From assembly GCA_040954595.2 (NCBI GenBank), contig CM082591.2, forward strand, positions 11,160,001 through 11,224,000: DNA of 64,000 nucleotides, read 5' to 3'. The notes under the pieces were generated by a model. That model was not told where the DNA came from. It made no database searches and saw nothing but the letters and a program-made list of their open reading frames with translations. Of the stretch, positions 1-13,802 are shown one piece after another; the first letter of the stretch is position 1, and each line of letters begins with the position of its first letter. Source of the DNA: Balanoglossus misakiensis. Its lineage: Eukaryota > Hemichordata. A program made the translations under genes and the position numbers.

Positions 1-2404
1 TACACGTTCCACATGGATCGAAAGACATGGAGTGAAGCTAATGAACACTGCGGACCTGACGGTATGCTGGCCGTTGTACCGGATGATGACACGCATCATT
101 CACTCTTAGATTACATCCACAACAGCGGTTTTCATGAAATGGTAAACAGGGGCTTATGGATTGGATTACGTCACATAGCTGGGAATTATACGTGGGCCAA
201 TGGTGATGTACTGTCCAGAGACTGTGATTTCGAAAACTGGGCCCCGAAAGAACCCAACGCTAAAACCAGATCGGGAGAAACACAGGAATGCATTCAGATG
301 TGGTGAGCAGAACCAATATTCAAAATATGCACATTTAATCAAAATAGCATGTAATGCTTTCACTAAGCCCGTCCTAGACAATTATCGTTTTATGCGCCTG
401 TGCGTAATTTAGTGTGTACAAACATCACATCAAATGTTCTGCAAATATTGTGTTCCACGCGATTCAAATAGTGAACTGCTATCGCTTCCTTCCATAGTTC
501 ATGCGCACCGTATAAGTAGACTTTACTTTTGTCCCTTCGTTTAACCCAATTGGCTGTATTTCCGGATCTCCGACACAGACTATGGTCGCCGCCAACTTGT
601 CTGTTGTTAGGGCAGCACACTGCCTTACTGCATTATGCATTGCAATATTGACTATATACATTTTTTGTTACCAGAGTCTCTGGGTTGGCACACGTGCATA
701 AGACGATCATCGCCCTTTAATACATTTAATTCTACCGGAAGCTGTAAGCCTCCACCCTCCTGCCATAGTAATGCACTGTGGATTAAAGTATGAGTGCAAA
801 CGTGCGAACTAGTGCGTGGGTGTGTGGTTGTTGGGGGGGGGGGGTAATTACGAGATAAACGCAGGAGTGAATGCTTAATATATGCTTTAACCTTACTGAT
901 GGCGTGCAAGTTAGGGGTAGGTCATTGAACTGGGGGTAGGTGGGCGTTGAATCATTGGGGCATGTGATGTTGTGTGAATTCCCGCACTACAAATGTAGTC
1001 ATGAAGTTTATATCATACAAGTGAGCCCAGCGGAAAATGTCCTTTTCAGAAAAAAATAATCGTAATTTTATAATTAATAAATATTCAAACAACTGTCTAT
1101 ATGCCAAGAACGGTATTTTAGACCAGTTCGTATTTCCAAGTACTTCTATCATTGTTTTAATAAAAACACAAACGCATATTCAGCAATTGTGATTTTTACA
1201 CACGTGATAGTCGCTGATAAAATTTAATACTTTGCATTTTTGACATTTGTAGGAAAAAAGCTAATTATGAGTGGGATGACGACTTTTGTTCAAAAGGCAA
1301 AAGTTTTATCTGTATGAAATATGGTAAGTTTTTATTATTCTGTCCATCATTAAATACATCAATGGATCGAAATTTCCAACTGGTTATGACTGCCATGGCG
1401 TCATGGCTATGTTGATGTCAATCTGTCTGTTGTTTGCATGAGCAGGACTAAAAGCATTTAGGGCGTAAACATAACTACGTAATACATTATAGATATTGAG
1501 GCTTTTATTTTGATAACTGTTGCAGCTTGAATTTGAGAAGTCTTGTCATGAAGCCTTGTTCTGTAAGGCTAGCAAAAACTCTATAGAATGACAGATACAA
1601 TAGTTCGCCGAAAATGTTTGTCTGTGGTTAAGGGAATGTCGATTTTTATACACCTATTGCGAATGGTGACCGGGAGTGCGCGGTATCTTGTATCCAGATG
1701 GCTATGCAACCCACAAATAGTGGTCAAAATAGCATTTCATGGCTGTGCATTTCAATATATTATATGTCTCTTATAATAGTAATTGTCGAAAAACTAAAAA
1801 GATACTTGTACACATTCCTCATTAAGAACTCGATATGCAAAGGCACATTACATTTTGATCAAAATCGCCGGATTCACATTTTGCAGCTGCTGAGAAATTA
1901 GAGAACGAAGACGCCATCGAATCGTTCAATTTTCGTGTCAGTAGAATGATATAAGATGAAAAGTAGAATTATCAGTTCGTTTTGAATGGATGGATTTTAC
2001 AGAGTTGACGGTATCAAAATACATGTATATCATTTCATTTTGGTCACAGCTATGCTCACGTACATCATCACAATAATAAGCTTTAGTTAACACTGGCATG
2101 TCAACAATATCAGCAATTTCATATTTGGTCGATATAAACTACTGCATGGAAGTCGTTTATATATTCGAATAAAGCACTTGGCATGCTTTATCATACAAAA
2201 TACAATCTTAAATAAACACTAATTAACCATTAATATACATGGCAAAGATCTTCACATTTCTGAAATGTCGAAATTCATAAATTTTATTTTTCAAGCCTGG
2301 CTTTTCGACCAGAAGACTGACCCGACTATGTGTCATTAAACTGTTCATGATCTTTTCGGTCTATTTCAGAGTGTCCCGAAGGTTGCTCTGCTTGTGTCGA
2401 ATAG
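1..2404 (+). CDS. C-type lectin domain protein 1 (5' end outside the window)
   Basis: This is the 3' part of a secreted C-type lectin, a calcium-dependent sugar-binding family. Three exons are visible: 1-302, 1253-1323 and 2370-2404. Donors are GTGAGC at 303 and GTAAGT at 1324; acceptors are TAG at 1250-1252 and CAG at 2367-2369. Phases 2 and 1 join without a shift and end at TAG 2402-2404. Seen: the WIGL core, EPN in the long loop, a WDD motif in the small exon, and an FIC cysteine near the end. In this family EPN usually marks mannose-type specificity, and WDD stands where WND contributes calcium ligands. The protein ends in a short cysteine tail (CPEGCSACVE). Exon phases, the 71-nt fourth exon and the tail match the complete gene at 8354-11699, so the two are tandem paralogues. 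The signal peptide and first half of the domain lie upstream of the window. Confidence 0.88.
376..720. mobile_element. MITE, TTAA family 2, copy 1 (degraded left end)
   Basis: An AT-rich non-coding element in intron 1 of the first lectin. Its ends read ATCGTTTTATGCGC on the left and the inverted GCATAAGACGATCATCGCCC on the right, followed by TTAA at 717-720. Homologous copies lie at 5500-5830, 40448-40796 and 48486-48816. It has no coding capacity. The short ORFs across it are open by chance. Confidence 0.7.
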
Positions 2405-2944
2405 AATCTAATGCGGAAGAGATCTAGACACCAGTAAGCATTGCTAACACCATGCTGTAACGGAACAGATAATACATTACTTCTGTACTTAGTCATTCCA
2501 GCAATATTACAAATTCACTTTTCTCAATAACGCGTTACACATTAAAAAAGCAGCACGCTTTATTGCTAATTTTCAGAAACATGACACCCATTAAACATTT
2601 TTATGTAAAAGTTCATTGGAATCCCAATTTTTCAGATTTAACGATTTTTTAAAGAGTTGACAATATCGAAACTTTTCTGGAAACTCTTATTTGTTTTTGT
2701 TAAGAGTGGCCCCATAATATGATGTTACCATGGGGCAAATGTGTATTTTAAATTGTCAAAGCCCAATTGAATTTGACAATAGAACAGAAGTTCCTCATTT
2801 CTATAAAAGACACTTATTCTCATTTAGCCAGACGGGGAATGGAACACAAACACACTAATCGTTGCAATCGAGTTTTTAAAAATGATATATGGCTGATAAC
2901 ATTTGCTGCCAGTCCAATATTAGATATACACCGGAGATGATGAT

Positions 2945-3000
2945 ATTGATGGTGGTGGTGGTGGTGGTGGTGGTGATGTTGATGATGTTGATGTTGATGG
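2945..3000. repeat. GGT/GAT trinucleotide microsatellite
   Basis: Tandem GGT units followed by GATGTT-type units on the plus strand. Ordinary simple sequence between genes. Confidence 0.85.
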
Positions 3001-4433
3001 TGATTATCATCATTTCATTGTGTCCTCTTTTAATCTCGGAAAAGCTTCGTTAAATATTATAATAGCGTGTTTTTTCAAAAACATTTCTCAGCTAAGCCTG
3101 CAGCACATGTACAATACTTGCAAGTATTGTTTCAATATATTTAGTGTAGCATTTTAATACGATATTCAAAAGAATATCTGAGAATTTCTGTCAACGACCC
3201 AATTTCTGAAAGATTGTCATGTTTGAGTAGAGTTTCTGAGAAAATGCCGCTTATGTTTCTTCACTCAACGTCTGGTCATTGGTTAAAATATCTGTAAAAG
3301 ACGGTCGGATTATTTGACTCAGTCTTTGGGGGAAACTCTCTTGTCATGACATGGTACGGGAGGTGTTTGTTAATTGGTCATCAGTAATTCAACATGATGT
3401 TCCGACTCACCAATCAGAACTTTTATCTAGTCCAATGGATATTTGTTCATTTTTTCTGTTAGCGGAATTTACATATACATTTCAAGTCATTTCAATAAAA
3501 AAATGGTTTGCCTATTAATGTTACAGAAGCGTTTGCTCATATACACGTACATGTACAATAAATCAAATCTCCGGATCGCAATTACGTTTTTATGCGTAGC
3601 TCTGTAATAAAAATGGATTTACACAATCGTCTTGTAGTTTTCATTTGCATTTCATTTGTTATGCGACTTGTGATTCTACATTTCCTAGCATCTCGAAAAA
3701 GGTGTCTCGAAAATATCACTGCTTTTTAAGCTTGAGATCCACCGTGACCATTAATGAAACTTGTTTTAATTGATTATTTCTCCTTATATTTCATGTTTTA
3801 CCCCACACATTATATATTTTGAATACATTATAATGGACTACACTCATGTCGCCATGTTAAAACAACCTACGTAACGTTCTAATGAATGAAACGTTCATAA
3901 TTTAAGATAGATGTATGATGATTACAAGGAACCGCGGATCAATGCTTAGAAAATTCTATTATCGCGTTGTCATGACATCTTCGACTGAGTTTGTTACTAT
4001 GCGAGCCATAAATACACAGTCTCAAAACTGCCATATGTTTGAATCTTAATTTGTTTATGATGAACGGAATTTGCATTCCACGCTATAGACAGCCGTTCCA
4101 AATTCTCATTTTTAATGCTAAGGTTCTTAACATTCTGCTGAATGATTTATCGAAACCTTATTTAAATAAAATAGAAAACCTGTGTTTCTTTTTATCGAAG
4201 TGGTTAGATACATGGGGCAAGGGGCTTTACAGATGATGTTATTATGGGAACACTTTTAGCCATATTTGACTGTCATAGAAGATTACTTCAAACCTTCAAA
4301 GGAACAGGACTTAGATTTGTTACATGACCAAAAGATATCAAACCATCGCTAATATATGCAAGTCATATTTTGGGATTGGAAGTGAGATAGACTCTGAGCA
4401 AAACATCAGTTCAGCTAGTCACAGATCGCACAT

Positions 4434-4543
4434 ACATACATATACCTACCTACCTACATACCTACATACCTACATACATACATACATACATACATACATA
4501 CATACATACATACATACATACATACATACATACATACATACAT
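4434..4543. repeat. (TACA)n microsatellite
   Basis: About 110 bp of nearly perfect TACA tetranucleotides with a few TACC units at the left. The open frame across it encodes Tyr-Ile-His-Thr repeats and is an artefact of the tandem repeat. Confidence 0.95.
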
Positions 4544-5499
4544 GTCAGTTATTTCGATATCTTAGCAATGATTACACAGCAATACGTTTGTCACACGAAT
4601 TGTAAGTCTGCGATGTCATTTCTTTATCTGTTCAAATGCAATGTTATGGAAACGTTTGCGAAAACTTCATTCAACAGTTAACGGTGGACAGAACATATGG
4701 TGAACGTGAACGATTAATCATGGTCTTACTGGAGTGACGTGTGTTTATTGTACAACGATACTCATAATTCTGTATGGTCGATTCGATTTCGCAAATACAT
4801 ATTGTGTTCACTTTTCGCCAAACTGCCCTTCTTAATGGAGATCGGTGCAAAAATGGCAACCATTCCAGGACTCAGAAAGCGATGTGTTTTATTTGAATCT
4901 GTGAACTATACATCAAAGTATCTGTAACTTGTTTTGCTTTATTAGTATTAAATCTCCATTGACTGTATCTTTTTGCTATGTTTTAAGCATTTTGTTTTGT
5001 GTATCTACTGCAGTTTCTTGTTCAGATGCCTGAAAATAATGAAATGTCCAGCATTTAGCCTTTCAACACAAAATATTTGTACGCTCAACTTTGTTATTGT
5101 GCCAAATTTGAATTCAAGTCCAGACTAGTACTAGTATTAATTTGTCAATAATTATTGCCATTACACATAAAGGCTTTGTTGAAAAGTGGAGTACTGGGTT
5201 ATATTAGCATGCTGTTTGGCGTAGACCAGGACATTCCATTTGGTACACTGAACAAAAACATTGATATTAAAGCCAAGAGTTACAGCTGATGGCCCTTTAA
5301 GAATCCACATCCTTGTTTTAGTCCGACAACCAGGCCATCCTATTCGACATCATGACTGAGCGGTATTCTGTTTTCATTCCAGCAGTTGAAATCGAATTAC
5401 TTTCAACTACAGACTCTGCCATTTGACCATTGGTCGATGCAATAGAACCTGATCTGTTGTAAACTTCGTTACCGCTCACATGAACCAAATTAATATTAA

Positions 5500-5830
5500 A
5501 GGCCGGCGATCGCGTTATGCGCATGTGCGTAGCTTCGTGTGTACGACATTACGACCAATTGAAATTTTCTGCCAATTTGCGTCCGGTGCATTCAAATAGG
5601 GGACTGCCTTCGCTCGCTTCCATCTTTCGTGCGCAATGTATAAGAGACTTTATTTTTTTCCCTTCTTTTCACCCACTTTTGTGTCTTTTCCCGATCTCCG
5701 ACACAGACTATGGTCGCCGCCATCTTGCCTGTTGTTGGGACAGCAGTCTGCCTTATGTCTTTGACTGTAAACAATTTTTACAACCACAGTCTTAGGTTTA
5801 GCACATACGCATAAGGCGATCGTCGCCCTT
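5500..5830. mobile_element. MITE, TTAA family 2, copy 2
   Basis: The left end is TTAA (5496-5499) followed by AGGCCGGCGATCGCGTTATG. The right end reads CGCATAAGGCGATCGTCGCCCTT, then a mutated TTGA. The interior matches the other copies, for example CCGATCTCCGACACAGACTATGG and the GTCGCCGCCATCTTG stretch. It is non-coding. Confidence 0.75.
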
Positions 5831-8353
5831 GAAATAGACATCGTTAAAATTACAAAATTGTAGTTGTTCATGGAGGACGTGGAGTGAAGGTTTTTAAAAT
5901 AAATTGAACGCTACTTTCCTCAGGCAACTATTCTCAGTTTCTGATCATCATAATATACTTTTTCTGGGCCATTTCCAAATCCCCGACTTCAATCCGATTT
6001 CCCAAGCCTGTATTAGGGCATGCAACACGATCCGAGGGAAGTGACACCCAACAACCACACACAGAAAACGCAATGCCAAATGACATTTAGGCGGTTACCA
6101 TGGTTTCACACAGTGAGATGGTGATCCCTCGCCGCGCAGCATCTTGTCGACCATTAGCTGTTACAAAAGACTTGATTATAAGAGTACTTCTTGCCAACTC
6201 AAACATACAGCCAATTAATTGCAAGGAGGCTTTTCCGAGAATGTCACAATTTTTTGTAATTACTTAAATACAATCACCAGCTCGCAAACGTTTTCATCAG
6301 AAACGCCGATCCTTTTATATTTTATGATACCCGTAAAACCAGCTATCAAAAATGTCTTACAGGTGTAGTCAGGAATAAAAATGTGACAAACACCAATTAT
6401 CACTTTTTGCTGCTGAAGTTTGTTAGACGGTATGCACCGTATGGTCTTGAAAATGAACCGCCATGGAGGTAATAACACGCTGGACTAAATTAATTGTGAT
6501 AACACAAAGCCGATTATGACTACATCCGGTTGCGATATCACTGATCTTATTGTAATTTAAATGGGGTATTAATAACGTTGTATAGAGCAACATTTACTGC
6601 GGATTCTGGTAAGTAGATAAATTCGATAAACATCACGCAGGGTGTCTTTCTGATCACATGCACGGTATTATACATTCCGTTCAACGCTGCTGGAACATAA
6701 TTGACGGTGGTTTCATCTGGAGGTCTACTCACAAACTGTGCGTTGTCTAAGTCTAGCTCGCTGTGGTATTATTGCTTGCTATACAATATATATGTTGTCA
6801 CAGTCTCAATAAGGTAAGTGGCACTCTTATATTATACTTGGGCATTTGATGGTGACCACATTTGACCATTACAGTACAACTTTCGATAATTTCACTCTGC
6901 AACAATGCAGATTATACCACTGTTGGTAAATGTGTGTATCGCTCCGAATAATGTTTTTTTTTTTTTGCATTTGTCGTTTGGCATTTCATGGCGGGAATGT
7001 TCCTGGTCAATCTATTCCATTGAAATTCCATATCTATTCCACGTCTATTCCAATGAAATTACAAATTGTATCAGTGCCTGTGACAATTATATGCGCTCTT
7101 TTCAAATTTCCTTTAGATGACAAATTTCCATCAATGCATCAGTATGCCCTTGTATCATTCCACATGACGCTCTGGTTTACTACAGTTATCGCTGGTATTA
7201 ACCATCTCTATGCTTCTCCTCTCCTCACACCTCACCATGTAAATCTTCCACCTAAAAATGAAACTAATAAGATTACACATGTCATTTATGTATTTTCCAA
7301 AACACATATGAGTCAGCCACGTTAAAGGTAAAACCGTCGGAACACTTTGAAATTACTTTTATCGTCCCTGTGTTGTCTTTGTTGTTGTTACACTCACTGG
7401 ATTGCTGTAATAATTGCAATTCTTGTCAGAGTGTTATCCACACAACACATGATATACTGATTTCAAAGTGGCATCAGAACTGTAGAACAAGATACGCCCA
7501 ATCTTACAACGCCCAGCGAGTTTCCATTAAAATACACTATCCCCGATAATATACTCATGCCAAGCTGCTTATTCGTCAGATTTGCTACGTGCGAATGAAG
7601 ATATTTTACGCGCACATTGCCATATACAAAATCTTCCTGCCGTAACCTCAGGTCGATAGAATAATTTGAATTGGGAAAATTAAGATGAAAACAAACGTGT
7701 GGTGACAAGTGCATTTCTAATTCCTGTGTGAATTATTTGGCATATTTTCATCTCAAAAGAAGGATAAGATCAAAAGCTAATATCCCAGTGTTTTCTTGAC
7801 ATACACAACTTTGACTGTGATCAACCATGCAGGCATTACTTTTGTGAAGTCCCTAAATGTTATGTTCATTATTATATTAGAGGCAGACACCAGCTGTACC
7901 TCCTCTAAATATGAGCGCAAAATTGAGGATTATTGATTTACGTAGAGGTGATTATGAAACCAGAAGTTGTAGAATCACTGCTCCTCCGCCTCAACTTCGG
8001 TGACAATGTTCGATCGCTCACTTTGCCCCCCCCCTCTCCGTTTCCTAAGCAACCGACCAAGAACTGTCAACACAAAAGCTCAAATCGATGCGTGCCATCA
8101 ATTTTAAATACTGCACGAATGAATCACAGCTACGCATGAGATAATTCAACGCGGCGACTGTTGATCGTACAAAGGGTACCGGTTCTAGGACTAAGATGAG
8201 AATAAAAAAACAATTTCTTCGAAAACTTTAATATCAAATGACTTAATCAGTGTTCTGATTCTCAAAACTATCGCATATACTGTAATCAAATTAAAATTAT
8301 ATATCGCAGTATTAAATTATTACAATTGTTCTCTTTACAGCCAACAAAGCAAC

Positions 8354-9656
8354 ATGAAGAGACCCATCACTATATTTACCTGCTTGGTTTTAATCCAAGT
8401 TACTTTAGTCCAGGTAGGTGACTCTGTATATATAGGCGCTATCAGCAATTTTGGTCATTGCCATTAAAGCCCCAATAGCTGCCACTGTTTGCATTATTTT
8501 CATGATTTTACTTTTCAACTTAGATTGGTCCGTTTAATAGGTTTACTGATAGGTATACATAGACACCTTACATACTGATAAAGACAGTTAGAAATTCCCT
8601 TGCAATTGTTTGTAAAATCATTTTGAAATGACACATATGCGACAATGGTGACGTCGACGCTGACGTCATTCAGCGTCTGAATCTCGTTGGCTGCAATCAG
8701 AGCAAAGTCAAGGCGAGGTCAAAATACCCTCAGTCATTTCGACAGAATCCCAAAATCTTCGCGAATATAACATATTACCATGCACGTTCTCTCAGGTTTC
8801 GAATAAATGTACACCACTATTTTCTGCACGTGCTATCTTCGTAGGTAACTATGATGGCAATGGAGGATTTCTGAGATATCATGAACCCTACATTTTTTAT
8901 TATCTATCACCACTTGAGGGCGCAGAACAAACTGCTGCCATACATTTCTAGTCAATTTGAAGATAGTTTTCAAGAACGACATACTTTGACCATTATACAG
9001 TACTATATTAAATTTGATCTAATTTGAAAATTTGGGGACTATATGATTCATTTAGACAACTTTAAAGTACTACATAATCCAACTGGACAAATGTGCACTT
9101 TATTTTGCAGCCGTCGGAATTGTCTCTCGACAGTGCTATACTTTCTCGTGGCACGTTACTGAATAAACGCAGTACATGTAAGTAAATCATTTTAGGTCAC
9201 TTTATTCAGTTAAATACTTAAGCAATAAAACACCCCCAGCCATGGTATACCACGAGATTTTGACCAGTTCACGACATATACGCACGAGCGATAGCGAGTG
9301 CGTATATGGAGTTGAACTAGTCAAAATCGAGTGGTATACCATGGCTGGGGGTGTTTTATTGCTATTATATTATGCCAGTATATTGAAACTTTGCATAAAA
9401 CATTTTAAAAAGGCATTTTCTTTGACTATGATATATGACTGTGGTATATGGCTAATATATCACGGTCACGTGTCGTGTCTCGACCAATCAAATAGCGTGA
9501 TTTACACTATCAATATACTGGTATAATATAATCTGCAATATGTAATAGGATTTTTTTCATCTAGTATTATGGCGGGTGCATATAGATAGTATGGAAGAGC
9601 GCGTTTGTCAATACATAATCATGTACAGACAAACAGACAGACATACATACATACAT

Positions 9657-9698
<42 letters not shown>

Positions 9699-9719
9699 TG
9701 AAGGAAGGACGGACGGACG

Positions 9720-9757
<38 letters not shown>

Positions 9758-11699
9758 ATGAAGGAAGGAAGGACGGACGGACGGACGGACGGACAGACAC
9801 GTTTGAGGGGCGATGAATATCTGTTCATATACCTGTATTTGTGAGATAAGGAGACGGGAGAGAGAGGGTGAATTTACCAAGGTGTAATCTATGAATGTGT
9901 TTAATTACAGCTGACACTGTATTGTGTGATTGTGCCGAGTATGTATTCTACAAAGACCCGGTTAACTGGCCAACAGCCAACAGTACATGCGTGTCTTCTG
10001 GCGGGAGACTTGCTGAAATCTACGACAAGGAAACCGATGATCTCATACTTGCAACAATCACAGACACCAACAATGATCTCAGTGAAGGGTTAACGGGTTA
10101 TTGGATCGGACTGAACGACATAGCCACAGAAGACACATTCGTGTGGCCATCTGGTGAAGTACTACAAACATGCAGTTATCAAAACTGGGCACCCCGTGAA
10201 CCAAACAACAACACCAAAAAGAATCCCGACGGCCAAGATTGCGTGCAACTCTGGTAAATACGAAAAAACACACATGTGCTTTTTAAAATTTTGTATATAT
10301 TTTTTGGGTCATGCAAATTTGTTTGATTCTGATGACAAGCTTTGTAAAATGGGTGGGTGGGTTTTCTTTTGGGGCAACAAAGCGGCGATATAGTTCCTTC
10401 ATCAACATCACATCTACATTTTGTGAATTTGATTTCCAAACCTTTACTCTTGTTCTTCGGTAAATTTACGATAAAGTGTTATCCTTCCGCATTTATTTGC
10501 CTGAGAGTCTTAAAGGTTTGGTGTCGCGGAAGGAAGCACTTGTCATAATTAGGGTTGTCGGAAATATTTGTAATTGGCCTACATATCATGCTGTATTTTT
10601 ATTAAGGATGTAATATAAACAACTCAACATTACGGATATGAGCATTTCAATTACACACAATTTGTGTAAAGATAATTACGTGTGAGGTCACGTGACTTCA
10701 AATCAGCAAAACTCAACCATATGTATGATTACAGTGTGATTACTAAAGGTAGTCCACGAATACACAATAAACGTCAAAGACACACTAGCTGTAACCTATT
10801 GCAAATTTGTTTAACTTTTTAAATTTTGTTTAAAGTGTCAACTGGAGTATCTGGCTTTGCTAAAATGTCCAGCATTCTGCTTGTCGCATACATAACTTGG
10901 ATATGTATTGTCCCCGGCGTTGGTTTCTGTAACTAGCAGTGCTGACAGTACATACATTATGAATATCTTGTCATGCTGATGCAGTCGAATAGGAAGCTGT
11001 AGAACTTAAAAACAAAGGGATTGAAACAGGACTTGAAAACAAAGGGATATTTTGTTTATCTGACATTATCACAAAGGAAATTAATTTGATGAAAAACATA
11101 TTTTCACCCATGTAACTTGTATTTACAGGAAAGGCCGAGGATTTCGTTGGGATGACGCATACTGCAACAAAAACAAGGGATACATTTGCATGTATCAGGG
11201 TAAGTTATCTTCTGTTCCAGTCAATCACTAGTTTGAAATTTGATATAATTTATGAGTCTTGGTACAAAACGGCAAAAAAAAATTCAAAGCAACTGAAATC
11301 ACATTGACTGTACCTTGTACGCATTCAAGGTAAATAAATCATTCCAGAATAAATATTTGATTTTTGTCTGTTACGAGACGCTTAAAAGTTAACTGATGGG
11401 TGAACAAAAACACCTAGACGAAAGTTGTATTTGATTTGATTATTTATGATAATTAACTAATAGATGAGCGAGTAATCGCATGACAGTTTACTGACAATTC
11501 TTCACTTCACCAGCAAATTAGTTACTCAGTCACGGTCGGTCAGTCAGTCAGTCAGTCAAGCAATCAATCAATCAAACAAGAGACAATAATATAAGTACTA
11601 GTGGTCATTGAAATATGCCGATTTATTACTAACCACTATTTGCTTGCATTATTTTCAGCTGCCGATTGTCCCAGTGCGTGTACAGCATGTGCAGCATAA
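8354..11699 (+). CDS. Secreted single-domain C-type lectin 2, EPN type (complete, 5 exons)
   Basis: Predicted secreted calcium-dependent lectin of about 183 residues. Exons: 8354-8413, 9111-9177, 9911-10253, 11129-11199 and 11659-11699 (stop TAA). All junctions are GT-AG with consistent phases 0, 1, 2, 1. Exon 1 is a typical signal peptide (MKRPITIFTCLVLIQVTLVQ) with a hydrophobic core. Exon 2 adds a short linker. Exon 3 holds most of the lectin domain: WIGL, the loop with EPN, and conserved cysteines. Exon 4 supplies WDD and the YIC cysteine. The last exon gives the tail CPSACTACAA. EPN points to mannose/GlcNAc-type ligands by family knowledge; actual binding is inference. Intron 2 contains two hairpin MITEs and a long ACAG/GGAC microsatellite. 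It is a tandem paralogue of the gene ending at 2404. A pattern-recognition or mucosal immune role is plausible but not shown by the sequence. Confidence 0.9.
9221..9363. mobile_element. Hairpin MITE A in lectin 2 intron
   Basis: A near-perfect inverted repeat of about 143 bp. The left arm starts AGCAATAAAACACCCCCAGC and the right arm ends GGGGGTGTTTTATTGCT, with CCATGGTATACCAC mirrored inside and a loop of only about 14 nt. It would fold into one long stem. Confidence 0.85.
9365..9533. mobile_element. Hairpin MITE B in lectin 2 intron
   Basis: Begins ATTATATTATGCCAGTATAT and ends with the near-complementary ATATACTGGTATAATATAAT. It lies directly beside hairpin MITE A, with almost no spacer. 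Short TIR, no coding capacity. Confidence 0.65.
9627..9797. repeat. (ACAG)n/(GGAC)n compound microsatellite
   Basis: Alternating ACAG and GGAC tetranucleotide blocks with two GAAGGAAGG interruptions. Frames on both strands stay open across it because of the repeat, giving false Arg-Gln-Thr-Asp and Ser-Val-Cys-Leu proteins. Confidence 0.95.
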
Positions 11700-13802
11700 A
11701 TGGAGATGGTCTCACCTGATTAAGTTGCCATTCTTTCTCGTTTGCTGTGCGGAATTAGACATACTATTAGTAAACAGAAAATATTTAATCAAAGAATAAG
11801 GTTAAGTTGATCAAACCGACAATCCTTCTGAACTTTTGAAAAAAATACTCGGGCGATACATGTACAAGCCGATCTTGCAAGTTTTTGCCGATGACGTGGT
11901 GTTTGTAATATTTCACAGTCTGTAATATTTCACAGTCTTTTTATATCCAACATATATCACTAACTTATAGAGGCCTCAAGTTTTGACATATCTGCATCGA
12001 CTGGCGATTACGCGATTTAAATTTAACCAAAAATAATGAATGAATACAGATGCACAGAATAACATCTGCAAAATTAAAACATTTCGGATTGAAAATATTT
12101 TAGTCAAATGTAAAGATACATAAATTACTTGATTTGGAATCGTGTCAGCAATGCCATATTAAACATCAATTTCATCAGAGAATGCTCGCATGCCCCATAC
12201 GCCAGTCTCTTTTTAAACTATCTAACCACGTGACACGTACAGACAGACGCCCAGTTCTCTTACTGACTGGACAAGGCAAACACTGAGAATGACGAAGGGA
12301 GTGTTATGTTATTGTGCTGCGAATGTCAAAATGAGCATTAAATTCTTATTCTCCCTTTATGCATCTGTTGTGTTTGTGTGTTGATTTTACATGTGTGCTT
12401 GGACGCGCTGCCGAGGTATGTAAGAGGCCAAAACTCGGTAGTCTGCACCAGGTTCTGCGCCAGGCGCATTTTCATAAAAGAGAACGAACTCTGCGCCATG
12501 TGTTTGCACCATGCATTCTGCGCCACCCTTTGCGCCAAGCGATCTGCGCCACCCTATTCACGTACGTGCATGTGTAGGATGGACGGTAACAACGCAGCGT
12601 CCCAGTACACGCACGATATACACGTTTGTACATTACATGTTTATTTCAAATGAAAGGTAATTAAAAAGAACTTTTGTACAGTGTGTAATTTCTGAAAATT
12701 GTTGAGAAAAAAAGTAAATTCAAGTTCGTTCGCGGGCTGAATGGGTTAACAGGAACAGTTGGTTTCCTGGAAACTACTGATAACTTCGTAAACAACGTTC
12801 AGTCTATTATTTCTTCAGAAAACCGTTGAGAGATGATTGTTTTAGGGAACATCGCTTCTGCACAATGGCGTTCGGTCATCGATTTCAAATTCTGGATTTC
12901 GGTGAGATAGCGAGTCGCCATCTGGGTCGACGTTTTCAGTGTTGTCACTCATGTTTTACTGTCATAATTAATATTCACCGATAAGATTAATAAATCGCCG
13001 CCCTTGTCGACACTACTTGGCCTCACTGTAGGTTGTATTGTTTACAACAGAGATTCACACCTCGCCAAGGGGTGGCTTATCAGTAAATTGCTAACGAAGT
13101 GTTGACAAACCGTCATCTTGACTATTGTTCGGAAGACAGGAAAACCAAAATTAGCACATCGTTGCGGTAATTTTTGATCAAAGACATGATGTCAACCTTT
13201 TCAATGAAGTGATCGGTTGAATTTGAGGGGTGGGACCGACCAACGCTGTCGGTGTTCGAAGTGGCAATGATCAATTTACGTGATGTCATCACGAGAATGC
13301 GTCGCGTTGTCGACCAAAATTCGTGTAATAACCCCTTTATCGTACATGCCTACCTATAAAACAGTACGATTTGCGAAAATACGCCGAGAAAAACAATTTC
13401 ACGGCCAGAAATTTGAACAGGACGTCCTGAGATCACAGCAGTAGCCCATAGCCAAGTGAGACAGGGCGATGCGATCAGGTGATCAACGTGTAGGCCGTAG
13501 TACAATGTATCATTCTAAGGGGTTGGCAGCTTCAATAACGATGGGCACATCCGCATTCTGAATAAAATTGTCTACGTTCTCTTTCCAAATAACAAGTTAA
13601 CAATTATTTTGCATTGAGAAATACGACGCAAGAAAAATGATACATTCAACATGGCAAAACCACCAGGTTTGAAAACGTTATTACATGCTTTATTTGTATC
13701 GATCGTCCGTCAAAATTGTTGCAAGGTACTGAATTTTTTTAGTCCTGCCTCTTCTAACGAAAAATAAGAAGACTGTTCATGTGATAAATATATAATCCCA
13801 TG

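Larger units (their letters stand above)
2405..8353. other. Intergenic region between the two lectin genes
   Basis: No gene is seen in this 5.9 kb. It is AT-rich and holds a GGT/GAT trinucleotide tract near 2945-3000, a TACA microsatellite near 4434-4543 and one MITE at 5500-5830. Open frames here (for example 6930-7325) have no recognisable domain, no convincing splice context and a composition that looks non-coding. The stretch before 8354 should contain the promoter of the second lectin, but no element could be assigned. Confidence 0.6.

Noticed and set aside
4324-4605. 93-codon frame with Tyr-Ile-His-Thr repeats
   Set aside because: Product of the TACA microsatellite; no signal outside the repeat.
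9567-9880. Several overlapping frames on both strands (Ser-Val-Cys-Leu and Arg-Gln-Thr-Asp repeats)
   Set aside because: All arise from the ACAG/GGAC microsatellite inside a lectin intron.
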